DNA from: Saururus chinensis
Lineage: Eukaryota; Streptophyta; Magnoliopsida; Piperales; Saururaceae
Direction of reading: 5' to 3'
DNA: 64,000 nucleotides
NCBI GenBank assembly: GCA_035235625.1
Contig: CP141149.1
Span: 18,851,893 to 18,915,892, forward strand
Shown: piece by piece, positions 46,786 to 59,988 of the stretch
How positions within the stretch are numbered: position 1 is the first letter of the stretch
Layout: every line of letters begins with the position of its first letter
Program-made: the position numbers and the translations under genes
The notes under the pieces: generated by a model
What the model saw: only the letters and a program-made list of their open reading frames with translations
What the model was told of the DNA's origin: nothing
Databases searched by the model: none

Positions 46786-49054
46786 TTATCTCTGGTGGTC
46801 TGACTTGAGAAGTTCTTCAATTGAGCTTCTATACTTGGCAAGCAGATCTCTGTAATGAGAGATAAGCCCCCATAAAAAGTTGCACCAGAAAATCTAGAAA
46901 AATGATAGACTGATGAAGATAAGAGAGATGGAAACAGACTTGCGCTGGTTTAGTAGCTGCTCACTTTCCTCCACTCTACGTTTCTGTCCCTCAACTGTCT
47001 GAAATACAAAATGGACCGGATGAACTATACTTTAAAAAAATTGCAATGCTTATGGGACACATGAAATGCAAATAGGCATTATTGGGTTTTCCATTGCGTC
47101 AAAGTGAGCAATTTAAATGAATGTTTGGATCTGCACACATAAAAAGAGGTAAGTCAGAAATGATTCCATATATTTGATTGCGTTGAATTCTTAAGTTTAA
47201 AGTAGAATCATGGAAAGAAGATGCAGAGTACAAAGGCCAAAATACATTTCCATACATCATGTGAAGCTCAACATACCTCACCCATCGAACTAACACGGTT
47301 AACCATTAGTACTAAGTGACCCTAGCTTTCAAAACAAACAGTTAACAACTATCCTCATTTGGAAGAACCTTTGTGTCCAACACAGAAGGAAGGTTGCAAG
47401 TTGTGTGATGCCGCTCAAGCACAGAACATGGCTGTCCACAACAGCTGAACAATACAGATCACAATGGCAGCTTCAAGGGCTGGCCTCCAGATATCTCACA
47501 CATGGAATTTGTCCTCTAGTATTAATATCTAGCCTTCATGGCCATGCCACTAGCCTGAAGCTCCAGTCTGCATGGACTACATAATTGACCTAAATGGTTT
47601 GAGACAAGGTCTACTATGCATCTTGATTACTTAGGTGTACCATTTTTATCCCCTTACAGTAGATGGTGCTTGATAGAGGAGTTAAGTCCAGTTTTTTTAA
47701 AAGGTAGGAGAGGCAATTCAAGCTTTCGCATAGCCAAGGACAGGTAAGTGTTTTTGCCCAATAAAAAAATTCTATAAGCAGTGCTGATCAAGCCTATGTT
47801 GCGCTGGTTGAATCTCTCCCTCTTGAGAGAGAGGTCCTGAGGTAAAATCCCCATGGTGTAGTGTGTGAAGGGTGTGTGAATTTTTCCCTATCAAAAAAAT
47901 TCTACCAGCAATTACCGACAATTTACTGAAAAGCATATCACAACTAAAACTAATTGTGATTTGAATCTTACAATACGTCGTAGTTGACAGGACACTATTT
48001 GTCACAATGATTAACACTTAAAAAATGCAGTATGTTCAGATTTCATTTAAGTTCTCACTATTAAAAAGGAATTTGAACCACAATAATGAAACAGAGATAC
48101 GAGATTATACTATAGGTTTACCAAATTATATTGATCAAAGGCTTGACTGAAAAATAAGTATCCAAACAACAAAGCAATCCACTTGTATATTTACTCACAT
48201 AGAACAATGAATGCTTCTGAAACAGAAAATGCTTGCATCACATAAACTTGTTCACAGTACGTAAATTCATTTAAATCTTCTTCCAACAAGATTTGTATAT
48301 TCTCATTCTAAAACAAAGACTGGGAGTTTAATAAGTTCAAAAGAAGAAAGAACCCACTGTGCTTCACTAAAGGAGAGAAAGGAAGTCAATATATTAGAAA
48401 ATACACACAACACAGCAAATTTCATAAACCATGCAACAAGCATTCAGCCATTCCCTCGACTAATTCAACTAAGTGACCACTTACCATAACCTTGGTGCTA
48501 ATGGTTGCGGAGATGGAGTTAAGGAGCTGTTGACACTTCTCGAAATGGTTGGTCAGATCGCCAATCTACCAAGGAAACCGCAACAAATTCATACATCAAC
48601 GTAATAGAACTCAATTCAGCAGGTGTTGTCTTGAAATCGACAAATTTCAACTCAAAATAAAAACTTTACGCATTGATTAGCTTTCTTCAGAAACGATCAC
48701 CTACCAGGGAATCGAAGTGCTGATCACGGGTACCGGTCTCAACCGCCTCCGCCATTTTCTCCACCAACTACGAAGAAATCAAAACCAATACAATTCAAAC
48801 TAAGAAAGCAGCAAAACCAGAAAACCCCAACAAGGAAATGACCAAACCCTAGCCATCCATAAACGTACATGAAGAAGATGGAAGTGGGAGGCCAAGGACT
48901 GGTGGGGTTGCAACTGCTGCTGCTGCTGCATCTGCGGCGGCGGCGGCTGGTGGTGGGACTGATCCATTCCCGGCGCTCCGGCCCCCGGCACCGGCAGCTG
49001 GTTCTGCGTCGGGACCATCATCCAGCTCCCGCTGCCGGTGTAGAGATGATCCAT
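46786..49054 (-). CDS. MED9: Mediator of RNA polymerase II transcription subunit 9, 5 exons, 150 aa
   Basis: Exons (minus): 49054-48869, 48767-48705, 48565-48485, 46998-46940, 46849-46786. All junctions are GT-AG and the frame is continuous to TAA. The first 62 residues are Gly/Pro/Gln/His-rich (MDHLYTGSGSWMMVPTQN..., with a QQQQQ run), a low-complexity arm normal for plant MED9. The conserved region begins at SLASHFHLLH-LVEKMAEAVE and includes NHFEKCQQLLNSIS, VEGQKRRVEESEQLL and DLLAKYRSSIEELLK, all predicted helical. MED9 sits in the middle module of the nuclear Mediator complex that links transcription factors to polymerase II. The protein is shorter than some homologues because its Gln-rich arm is short. 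The first ATG gives the conserved MDxxxxGxGxWxM-like start. Intron 3 (46999-48484) is long and holds a SINE-like unit. Confidence 0.9.
47785..47910 (+). mobile_element. SINE-like unit in MED9 intron 3
   Basis: gcgctggttgaatctctccctcttgagagagaggtcctgaggt-type sequence with a following ccccatggtgtagtgtgtgaagggtgtgtg region resembles tRNA-derived plant SINEs. The B-box equivalent (ggtaaaatcccc) is degenerate. The tail is T/A-rich (tttttccctatcaaaaaa). Boundaries are approximate. Confidence 0.4.
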
Positions 49055-49957
49055 GGCCGCGCGACTCGTAAGCGGCCCCACTCCGACCTCCGCTATTTCT
49101 GCTCCGGGAAGTTCTCGCACTCACCGTACTCGACACTCGTTGGCCCAAGCGCGTGCTTCGGGCCCATGGGCTTTAGTTTAGCCGGGTCCACCTTTGAGAG
49201 AAGAGGGCCCATCCGCCCGTGAGCTGACCCGATTAATAAATGGGTCGTTTTCGGGTAAACTAAACGGGTCGGCCCACCGGCTTTGTTTCCCGTCGGAGGG
49301 TGAATCCTGAAGCCGCCATTGCCAGAGGACTGAGCTAAGTCGGCGACGGGCAAGTAGTCTCATCTGGCGAGCAGTTTCCTTCACTGAAGAACCGTTGCAA
49401 TTTGGTGAGAAAGACTGCATTTTGATGCTTTTGTTAAGTATCTCTGTGATTGGGAAGTTGTGTAGAGGAGAGAATAGATTAGAAGTATCATGATGCTTAA
49501 TCTAATTTCATCTCGAAATTTGTTGTGATGAAGTCTTTCCATTTTGGTTTTTGGATGTGGGTTTCTTGTATAAAGGTCGTGGCCTTGAGGGTTGAGGGTG
49601 TCGCTTTGTGTTTTGGAAGCTTGTATATGCAACTTGTTCTTCCCGCAGAGAGATTTTTCATATTGATATACGAGGTGGGTTTTCTTAGTTTGTCAAATTT
49701 TCTGGATATTTATGTGCAGAAATCCTTGAATGGTGTCTACTGTCGAGTTTGCATGAAAAGTTGTTATTAACATTGAGCGCTGAAATTGTTAAGCTTGAAC
49801 TTTAGTATGCTGATGTCAATAATGTCACGCAGGAATAGGCGGAGATGCTGACTTTGTATTTTCGTTGTTAACTGGATGTATGTACAGGGGTGTGTCTATT
49901 GCATAGTATCCTTTTGAGTACTTAGCAAGCTGAACGCAAGATTAAGTGACTTTGGCT
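49055..49957. promoter_or_regulatory. Divergent promoter region of MED9 and MPP-beta
   Basis: The two start codons are 903 bp apart on opposite strands. A cluster of GGCCCA-type site II motifs (TGGCCCA 49141, GGGCCCATGGGC 49160, GGGCCCA 49207, GGCCCA 49271) lies 90-220 bp upstream of MED9. On the MPP side, ttgcaatttg|gtgaga at about 49403 could be the donor of a 5' UTR intron ending at a CAG before the ATG (49834 or 49887 are candidates), which would place both transcription starts around the motif cluster. The UTR intron is an inference. Confidence 0.5.
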
Positions 49958-52626
49958 ATGTTAACTCGTATCTGTAGACGAGTTAGAAAGATTTCTCCTT
50001 CTCTTAAAACTCGACTACTCTCCACCTCCCCCAATTTAAAAATACTTGAAGACAGTACAGGAGACAACCGCTTCCTTCGACATAGCTCACCTGAGCCCAG
50101 ATTATGTGACCACTCAGACATTCTTCGCTTTCCTGAGGCACACGTTACAACCCTTCCCAATGGCATTCGTGTTGTGACCCAAACATCACCGCCATCTGCA
50201 CTACATACAGCTTCTGTGGGTGTTTGGATAGATGCTGGGAGCCGATTTGAGATCCCACGAAACAATGGCACTGCCCATTTCCTTGAGCACATGATCTTCA
50301 AGGGCACTGAACGTCGATCAACCGAGTCCCTGGAAGAGGAGATAGAGAACATGGGAGCTTGCTTGAATGCTTACACTTCACGTGAGCAGACCACATTTTA
50401 TGCGAATGTTCTTCGTGATGACTTGCCAGTTGCTATAGATATCCTCTCTGACATACTGCAGAATTCTCGCTTTGCTGAGCATGCTATTGAGAGGGAACGT
50501 GGTGTTATTCTCAGAGAGATGGAAGAAGTATGTTTGGTGCCCATTTTCATCTACTTATTTATATATTTCAATTAATTGATGTCATATTAGCAAATGGACA
50601 TGTTCGATCTCTTCTTAGTCAATGTCTCAAACCATGGAAATATAAATATTTCAATATTTGATAAAATTGATGCTGTTCATTGTTATTTTTACTTGGTTAT
50701 ATTATTGAGATAAATGCATGGACAGGTACAGAAGCAAATGGAGGAAGTGATTTTTGATCACCTGCATTCAGCAGCCTTTCCAAATCAGTCACTGGGACAG
50801 ACAATTTTAGGCCCCTCAAAAAACATTCGAACCATCTCAAAAGCGGATCTACACGATTATATCTGCACACACTATACAGGACATAGAATGGTGATCGAAT
50901 TTTATGAAATCAAAATCTTATTTATGTATGCATTAGATGATATATAATCTGTTGTGGGAATAAAAGTTGTTATCCCATGAATTAGGTTGTGTCTGCTGCT
51001 GGTGCGGTTAAACATGAGGAAGTTGTAAACCAAGTTAGTAAATTGTTCAACAAAATATCCAGAGACCCAACTACTGCAACCCAACTTGTTGAGAGAGAGC
51101 CAGCTACCTTTAATTGTTCAGAGGTCGTTAAACATTTAATTTGATGCTTTTACTACAAATGTGGAAGTAATTATCAGGCTTGATAATATTTTGTCAAATT
51201 TATTGTATAATCCGAATGTCTATAGGTTCGAGTCATAAATGAGAACATGCCTATTGCACATCTTGCAATTGCTTACAAAGGTTCTTCATGGACTGATCCA
51301 AACTCCATTCTGCTGATGGTGGTGCAAACTTTGTTAGGAAATTGGAAGAGAAGTGATGGTGGTGGTAATTTTTCCGGGTAAGATAAAATGATGTTTGAAA
51401 GTTGTGTACCTGCATGTGAGGGCATAACTTGTGTCTTGAAGGAATGACTGTAACAATAGTGTTGATTGAAAATTTCCCCTTATGTTCCATTGCTATGAGC
51501 CTTTGAATCATTTAGAGAGATGAACAAGATTAAATGCTATGGTTTGTTAAAGTGTAGTTTGTGTTAAATGACCAGGTCGGAGCTTGCATTTAGAATCAGC
51601 ACAAATAACTTGGCTGAGAGTATAATGGCGTTCAACACCAACTATCGTGATACAGGGCTATTTGGCATCTATGCAACTGCAGTGGTAAGTAATCATGTCT
51701 GGCGTGGTTGGGTTCTTTTCATAAATTTTTAATTCTTAAATTAAGCTCAGTTATAATGTGTCCTTGTTCTGCATTTCTTTTCATGAGCTCTCCGTCTATT
51801 TTCATGTGCCTTGGCTTAGTAAATGGGCATACATGTTTTCACTCTCACCCAACCAGCCATAATTTGATGCAGCCAGAAAGCTTGTCTGATCTGTCGCTTG
51901 CAATAGTGGAAGGATTTAAGAGACTGGCAACAGACATTTCAGAAGTAGAAGTTGCACGGGCTCGAAATCAGGTAACTATATAGGATTTACAATGCTTTTC
52001 GAAGTCTTTGCTAGTTTTATAAACATCTTTTCTTGGTGCTCGTGAACTTGTTCAGTTTTTGCAAGATGATAACTTGTGTTTTTCTTTTTTGTTAATATTC
52101 GTACTTGCAGCTAAAATCTGCCCTATTACTCCATATTGATGGAGCTAGTGCTGTTGCTGAAAATAATGGGCGCCAGGTATTGATACATGCCCATAAAGTG
52201 TTATTTTTGATATGTCTGAATCCTTCTGAGTAGGAAAAGCTTTATTTCTAGAGATTTGTTCGGAGAATAACCAATTGAAAGTGCCTGCAGTTGCTGACAT
52301 ATGGGCGGGTTATACCGTTCTTGGAGTTATTTGCTCGCATTGATGCTGTTAATACTGCTGCTATAAAGGAGACTGCACGGAATTTCATAATTAACAAGGT
52401 ACATGATTAAAATCCTTTTCTACAATTGTCTGCACTCTAGAGGTGTCTGTAAAGCATGCTCTATTGTCTGTAAACCTCCATTTTTTTCCGTTTTCCGGAC
52501 TGTACAGCTTAATATATGAACTTAATCGATGTACTTTTATTTTAGAGTGTTGCAGTTGCTGCAGTGGGCCCGATTCAGCATTTACCTGATTGCAACTGGT
52601 TTTCTTCTCAAACATATATGAAGTAA
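49958..52626 (+). CDS. MPPB: Mitochondrial processing peptidase beta subunit (M16 metalloprotease), 9 exons, 495 aa
   Basis: Exons: 49958-50527, 50726-50890, 50986-51123, 51226-51377, 51576-51684, 51873-51971, 52111-52176, 52291-52398, 52546-52626. All are GT-AG and the frame is continuous to TAA. The N-terminus is Arg/Ser-rich ([13 protein letters not shown]..), a typical mitochondrial presequence. The inverted zinc motif HFLEH is at residues 107-111, with the further ligand Glu in ILREMEE (about 187). [13 protein letters not shown] and [21 protein letters not shown] follow, then the C-terminal M16 domain ([47 protein letters not shown]). The beta subunit carries the active site that removes presequences from imported proteins. 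In plants it is part of the cytochrome bc1 complex in the inner membrane. The HxxEH motif separates it from MPP-alpha. A GTG 12 bp upstream is in frame, but the ATG is preferred. No defect is seen. Confidence 0.92.
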
Positions 52627-53231
52627 GTGAGGATTTTACATTGCTGATTATGTGAAATTTGAAGTGAAAACTTTCTGGAAAGTACTCCCAGACCTGTTCT
52701 AGGGGGAAAATGGTTTTGAATGTGGCTGCAAAATTTTCAATTCCCAAAAGGCAGTTTCATTGAGCAAATGACACTGGTTACCGTTGCAAGATCCAGTTTG
52801 ATCATTCTTTGTAATTTAACTTCAAGCTACATGTAATGTACTTCTAAGAATTTATCTATTCATTTCGGAATGATCAATATTTTGTAATTTATATAGGATG
52901 AAATTTTTTTAATATATTTTTGTCCTTACCAGTGGTTGTTAAACTATACCGTATTGTTGAGCATTCATGTGTGTGAAAAAAATACTTGGTGCCCAGGTGG
53001 TATTTATCTTGAGAACATGCTCCACCGAGCCCTCTTTCATCTTAAGAAGTTGAGCGCATAGGTAAAATTAGTGTTTTTGGAAGTCGAACATAAATCAAAC
53101 TGGAAGTGACCTGATCATGTGCAGTTCCACAGGACCTCCATGGTGGTTGGAAAACATGCAGAGGTGGCGTTGGCACCATATTTTGGTGTCTAACCTCTTC
53201 GCATGGTGCTAAACCACTCCTGGGATGTTAT
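52627..53231. other. 3' flank of MPP-beta; nothing recognised
   Basis: AT-rich, and presumably holds the 3' UTR. The minus-strand frame at 52391-52747 overlaps the last exons and is a shadow. Confidence 0.35.
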
Positions 53232-54065
53232 TGTTGGGGGAAAGAACAAAGCAAAACCATAACAAGATGGAACGTCATAAGAGACCATACAAGATTTGAA
53301 GGTTGTCTAGCTTACGCTAACCTCTACTAGTCATGTACAACTTCACTTTTAAATTAGGAGAACAATATAGTGGAGAAAATTATAGCATAGAGTACTCAAA
53401 ACCTCTTAATTCTCGCAAGTTTGTGCTTTTGCAAAGCTTTAGCCATGGCCCCTAAGGTTTTAAGGAGGATGTGCAAGCTTGAATAAGGTTATTTGGGGAA
53501 GAAAATTCTTGAGTGGCCAATTAGGAAGAGTCTAAATTGGGTAAAATTATGTTTATTCGACCGATTGATCACCCGCACTTGGTGATTGATTGCCATATGT
53601 CTTAGTGAACTGCCTGCGGTTCCAAAACTTGGGGCAATTGATCGATCTGGCCTAAAGCCTCTGTCTCAACTCATCAGCGGCAGCCATACCGATTGTCTGT
53701 ATCTATGATTGATTTATTACGTTTTTGAATAGTTTTCCATACTTTTCACAATTGCTCACATGGAAGATTGGTTGGACTTCACGTTCTTTCAAATAATCTC
53801 CCACTTAAAGTAACGAGTCTTCAAGTCACTCTCGTGCAAAGAAGGGTAACTTTGTGTAACAAAAATCAGCCTTCAATTAGTGAAGACTAATAAAATCTGA
53901 GCAAGTACATAGCTTTTCCATGGAAATTTCTTTGGTCAACATATCGGCAGGGTTCTCCTTCATATATGTATCTTCTTAAGTTAAACATGTCCCTCTTTCA
54001 CAAGGGGTCTGATGAGGTGATATTTGATGTTGTTGTGCTTCGTCCTTGAATGAAATTGTTTGGAT
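53232..54065 (-). mobile_element. Decayed Ty1/copia 3' end: RNase H tail, polypurine tract and LTR
   Basis: Minus-strand sequence at 53880-54065 encodes, in broken frames, a copia RNase H C-terminus (an ENPADMLTKE-type motif near 53945). It is followed by the polypurine tract AAGTGGGAGA (plus 53798-53807) and a putative LTR reaching about 53232. The same order is seen at 6197-6420 in the intact copia element. The LTR ends are not clear. Confidence 0.55.
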
Positions 54066-56658
54066 CCGGGGTTTTAAATACATATAAAATTTAATTTCTA
54101 ATATCAGAGTTCGCAAAAGCCTCGACATGGAGGATTCACTTTAAGCATAACATAAAAATTTCATTTCCTATGAAATATCTCGTCTGTGTATAAACACACG
54201 AGGAGAAAAATAAACAAAGTTTCTTACTTAAGACCTATGGTGTAGTTGAAAATTTTCAAAATTTTCTTGAAAGCTCCCAAAAAAATTTACCGGTGCACTA
54301 TGCTTCATTAGGGCCCGCAAGGTATTGGGGGTAGTGAGTATTTTAAAATACTTCATAGAAAAATTTATACTATTAGATATAAATGTAATATGTGGTAGTT
54401 TCAAATCACATAAGATAGATAATACTTTTAATAAAACAAGGGTGTGTCTCTCACCCAAAACCTCCCCTAGAGCTTCTTCCTATGCATGAAAGATACTTCT
54501 AGGGTTTGGAAGCTCTCATGGTTTACTATTAGTGTCCTAAATACCTACTCCATCCTAAAGAGTCTGGTATGGGTACAAAGTAGTCACCTCTTACTCCTCA
54601 TCGGATCATCTGCTTTAGGTAATAAAATTATCCCTGTAAAGATGATGAGGAAGGGTTACCTACTTAAGTCGGCTTAGGCTAGTGTAAAACTCCCATTAAT
54701 TTGACATCAAGAAAAAAGAAAAAAAGAAAAGAAAAAAATTGATAGATGTAACTTGAGAGGATTTAGAAAAATCCAAGTCTTAGAAAAATGATTTCAAGAA
54801 AAATAGTATAACACAAAAAAAATACATAGACATAATATTATGAGCTTTTTTATTGTTTATTTTTTAGATAAATCATATACATAAATCTTAGCTTAAGTGA
54901 GTTGAAAAATGTGAACTTGTATTTACTAGGGACTAAATAAATTTGTCTCACTTTAGTTAAGAGTAATCTTACAAAATTCAAATTTGAAAGAGTGATCTTA
55001 CAAAATTCAAATTTGAAAGAGACAAAAGTTTAAAATATTGGTGGTTTCTTTACAAATTGATAAAAGAAGATTTATGTGTAAAAAAGAAGAGAATAAAATT
55101 GACAATTACATGCTAATAAGGTCGACTAATCTAAGACAAGATATTAATTAACATAATACGTGGATGCACTTAGATTAGAAGAAAATTAATTAAAAATCGT
55201 CAAAAGGAGCTCAACTAAGCTTATTTTCACAGTTTGATTTTTAATTTAAGTTCTGGAAAATTTTTATTTTGACAGGAAGTGTCTTGAATATTTTTAGGAA
55301 TTTATTATAATTTTTAAATTTTTATTTATTTATCAAAAATCAAAAAATTTCAAGATTGATCAATCATTGGTCGGGTTTTTATGACGAAGCACTGTTTTAA
55401 ATTTGGGATAAACTCATTTTTTCTCGATTTAACTCCAAACTCTTCGAGAGAGTGTTACAGTGAGAGAAAAGGTGATTTGAGTACTTTTTGTACGATCAAA
55501 TATCTTATTTCCTCATCAAATTTAAGCTTTTCAATGCGGCCAAGGTGAGTATGGAAACTTAATTTTTTTTTAATGTATGTTTTAACAGATTTCAACAAAT
55601 TTTGAGCTGATAAGATTATTAGAAATAACCTGATTTATATTATTCCAAAGTTTTATGCAATTTGATCTGTCAAATTGTTAGATTTTACAAAAAAAGTGTT
55701 GCACTTCAACTTTTTACCTCAAATTGGGGATTTTTCAAAATTGGATGGTTATGATCAAAGTCGGTTGTAGGACTAGTTATAACTATTGTTCTACTTATTG
55801 TTTACATTATATCAAAATTTGGAGTCAACTATACGCAATTTTTTTGTAGGGTTTATTTAAATTTCAAAATTTTGATTTTTAACGCACATTTGAATGATTT
55901 TGGAAATTCCAGGTCATTATTTGTAAGATCTTCTAATTTTTATACTTTGATCTGTGTAAATATTGTGTGTTTAAGTTTGATTTGATTTTCTTGGGGTAAT
56001 GAGTTAGTTTAATTATAAAAATTATAAGGGTTTAATTTTATGTCTAAATTAGAAATATTAGTGTCAAGCTTAATCTACCTAATATCCACAATTTGATGTC
56101 AATTTTTCCACTTAAATTCTTTAATCAAGGAAGCGGGCCCCACTATGGGACCCACTTTTACATCAGGTGACATGCTAACACGTCTGGTCACCAACCTTCT
56201 CTTGATTTGTCTAAGTGGACTTCAGTTTGGTTAATTTTGTTTTTAGAGTCTAATGTGCACTTACATGGGCACTTAAGGCTTATTAGCCTATTTTCCAACC
56301 CATCAATTGAATTTCTAGCATATTAGCCACTTACTACAAAGTGAAGAAACCCTAGCCCATTCCCAATTAGGGAAGGGATAAGATTTGGAGGCGGCTAGGG
56401 CTCTACCCCCATTTCCAAAGAGGAAATCCATCTTATGGATTCACAAGAAGCATCCATAAAAATTATATCATTGACCAGTATTAAAAAACCCTAGAATAGC
56501 ATGTCATGCAAACATACTATTAAATCCATTTTAAGCATGAATAACTAAAGGGGGTTGACACTTCCGTTGTTAGAAAACTTCCAAACTTATCTAGGACTCC
56601 TCCCATTTCAAGCCCATCAATATTTAATATACCAGTTTTTTACCAAATTTTGATACTC
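54066..56658. other. AT-rich intergenic DNA, no gene recognised
   Basis: Only short open frames without recognisable motifs. One 26-bp direct repeat (gatcttacaaaattcaaatttgaaag) occurs twice at about 54967-55020. Around 55380-55560 the sequence recalls late LTR segments (gcggccaaggtgagtatggaaac), without ends that can be set. Confidence 0.35.
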
Positions 56659-56661
56659 TAA

Positions 56662-57157
56662 GGGGTTGTTTGGGTGTTGAATTTTTTAGGAATAGAAGTA
56701 AAAAAATTTAGAATTAATTCTAAAAATTCACAATCGAATATGAATTACGGTTGATAATGAATTTCTTTAGAATAAATTCTGATGTCCTATTAAACCCAAT
56801 TTTAAAACTTGAAACTAATATAATTCTCTCTCCCAAACTCGGATATGCATGTTCTTAGTAATATTACGCTCCTAAATTTGAGCTAGGTAATTTTAAACTT
56901 TTAAAGTGAGCATACCTATATGGCATGTTTCTTGAGACTTAGATCGATATAAGTAGCCGTTGAAAATAACGGAATTTGTAATTTTTGAAATGGGGGCTGG
57001 GAGCCAGAATCGACTGTGATTTTGGACGATTCTAACTCAAAATAGTTTGGTATCAACTTTCGAGCAGAATTTAGCCACCTTCTACACACAAACATGATTT
57101 TGATAATTTGAACTGAAATCGGGGCAAAATACAGAAATTTCATACATAAATAACCCC
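56662..57157. mobile_element. MITE with TAA target duplication (PIF/Harbinger-like)
   Basis: The ends GGGGTTGTTTGGGTGTTGAATTT and (inverted) GGGGTTATTTATGTATGAAATTT form imperfect terminal repeats of about 23 bp. TAA flanks both sides (56659-56661 and 57158-57160). At 496 bp with no transposase, the TAA duplication and GGGG-start termini fit non-autonomous PIF/Harbinger elements. Confidence 0.7.
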
Positions 57158-57160
57158 TAA

Positions 57161-59221
57161 ATTAAAAAAAATTCTAAGCCATCTTCTCAAATTGGTGCCT
57201 GAACATGCTTGGTGGGTGAATTAGTCCAACACGTGTCACACTTGGCTACAACTTGCCTACCCATTTTACTACTTACCCGATTATATCAAATATTTTGAAA
57301 TTTGGGCACAATGTAGAGCCCTTGTGTTAAAGGAGAGTGTGAAGTGCAACATTATCATAAGAATATAGGTGTCATGTGGTAGGACAAAAGACCATAGGCA
57401 GTGGGATCCTCTAGCCAGCTCTAGGGGTGCGGCTAGGAGGAGGATGAAAGTGATGGAGTTATACTAGGGAGAGCGAGATAGAGAGTGAGAGAGCGAATTA
57501 AGGATTAGATTAATGCATGGCCCCAAATTAGAGGGCAACCACCCCTTCCATAGCTCTTCCCTTAGTGGGCTTTGGCCTAAAGACAACCATGAAAACAAAA
57601 CCTAGTAATGAAATAAGCTTAACAAAAAAGCCTTAAGGGGCAACAACAAAGAAACAGTGTAATAATAGAGAAGCACATTTTATATGGGTCACACAAAGCT
57701 TATTTGGCTAACATGTTATGTCTAACTGAAATTAAGTTGAGAGATTTTTGGTGATTATCATTTTTCTATCTCATAATTCACAAAACTGTAAATATCCCCA
57801 CTCTTCCAGTCATATCACTCATTCAATCCTTAAATTACTCATACACCCTTATACATTCGCAAATAAATTCCTCCCCAATAGTCCACTAATTAAGTTCATT
57901 TAAGAGAGAAAAAGAACTGACATTCCCCATCCATCCAACATTAAGAACATGTCCATTTCTCTCCCAAGCATGTGAATATCTCACCTATTACTGCGAGCCC
58001 TGGGTTATGAATTTATGATGAATCCAGTAGAGGCAAAATATAGACCAATCATTATTTAGAACTTCAACTTCTTTTGAAATCTTCCCCTTTCCGAGGTTGT
58101 CACTCAAGATATTTGTAGAAAAGACTACATATACCGAAATGAAAATCCTATGCTCATTCCATCTAACTCAAGACAAGAGATCACATTTTGCCAAACCTTC
58201 CGCCTCTCATTTTCCATGCATGGTACGATTTGTTGTAGCAAAATCTTTAAAATCCAAACCTTCACTGACATTGACTTTTGTATAAAAATGTCTAACCTAC
58301 AATGGAGATAGAACTTAGTTGTTGTTGTTTCTACTGGAGGATTCCAATTCAAAGCATTTTGAGCTATAAATCAATTCAGAGCATTTTGAAGAGTAAATTT
58401 TGAACATAAAAATGGTCGGGCCAAATAGTATTCTAAAACATGATACTCAAAGGATTAAATTAAGGGTAAATGACTAATTAGGTTGTAGGTGAACAAGTGA
58501 CGAAGGGATAGGTTGCAGCGGCTTCTCTTGAGATGACCGAGAAAGCGTGTAGTTTACTTTCCACGAATGTCTCAGCTATAACTAAATATTCGCAAGAAAT
58601 AAGAGATATTTCAACTAATCTGATCAATTCATTGAACTCGAGTAGATGTAACATGTTCCTAATAAATAGACTGGAGAACATGTACCTAATATATAACTTT
58701 CATGTTTTTGTGGACTTCATCGATCTAGCATGATCAAGTAATCTTTTGCATTTACATTTCATTCAAAATAGTATGCTAACAACCACCGTCCAATGTCGCC
58801 GACCATCTGTATGCGGTAGGTCTCTTTGCATGCTTAAGCCATGGAAATGATATTATCATGAAGCACTGTATGCACCCCACTCAAGAGCATTCTCACTGAC
58901 GCTAGGACATGGCTCATTAGCCAGGGCCCGTACCATGGGGACCCTCACCAATTCAAATAGGAGCCGTAGGATTGAGGCTGGACAAAGTTTCAAGTGTTTA
59001 GATTGTGGGTTCCACACTCTTTAGCTGTTCAGCCCATTTAAGACAGACATTGTAACCGGAAGTTTTGTGGTTGAGATTTATATGGCTTAAAAATGTGGGA
59101 CCCACAGTTCTAAATAAGTAGTTAAAACTGGTGGATCCAATCCAATGACTTATCAATTGGTGGGGATTTAATAGTAATGGAGCATGTCCACTAGATAGCG
59201 TCGGTGAAAATGTGTGAATGG
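57161..59221. other. Intergenic DNA, nothing recognised
   Basis: AT-rich with a gagagagag-rich stretch near 57465-57500. The open frames at 58097-58352 and 58478-58733 on either strand show no known motif. Confidence 0.35.
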
Positions 59222-59229
59222 GAATCAGT

Positions 59230-59437
59230 GGAAGAGTTTTTCTAGTTTCCTTATAAGAGTAAGCTTGGAGAAATTGGTATTTAAGATTGATGGTACACAT
59301 ATTAGAGTATATTAGTGACAATATTACTAACACTAACATGCGCTAACGTTTGTATCGTCTATCTCATAGGTGAATAACTCATGCAGTGCTTACTCTCTCT
59401 CAGCTTATTGTCAGAAGGGAGCATGAAAAATTCTTTC
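59230..59437. mobile_element. hAT-like MITE with perfect 8-bp target duplication
   Basis: GAATCAGT occurs directly on both sides (59222-59229 and 59438-59445). The left end GGAAGAGTTTTTC and the inverted right end GAAAGAATTTTTC correspond. The right arm (cagcttattgtcagaagggagcatg) matches the right arm of the element at 4060-4289, so the two belong to one family. The arms are less symmetric than in that copy. Confidence 0.72.
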
Positions 59438-59666
59438 GAATCAGTTAAGCTCACAATTCTCTATTTTCTACTATATTTTTTTAATATTTCTACCACATGA
59501 AATATATAAATACTCCAAAATTATACATCAAATTTTTTTGTCGATAAATATTTGTGTCAATCTGTTTACAAAATGTATAACTTGCAATATGCATAGAGTT
59601 ACAAAAAGCTCCTTGAGGGAGAGGGAACAAATAATAAGGAGAATATACATGATCGCTAGCATATAC

Positions 59667-59988
59667 TATTGTGCCTGGTGTAGCCACAAGTGGTACATCG
59701 CACAAATCAAGCAAGAAGAAGGAAGTAGAGGAAAAGAACTGAATATTTTATTGCATAAAAGAAACACGCAAGGAGGAAGACGACCCATATAGGGGAGTCG
59801 TGTTTCTCTCCTTGGGGGACGCGCCAGCTAGTGGGCCTGACTAATCTGCGAGGACACTAGCTGGCCCATTACAACTCACTAATCATAAAGTCCAACTATA
59901 CTACTTATTATAGAAGCAAATATGAAATAAAGTAACCTAATGCAAACAAATAAAAGATCAATAGAGTGGAAGGAGAGCCCGGGTGAAC
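59667..59988 (-). repeat. 3' LTR of the Reina-like derivative, truncated
   Basis: Corresponds to 62249-62570. The terminal gtgtacaaca of the partner is absent and RT sequence starts at 59989. Confidence 0.85.
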
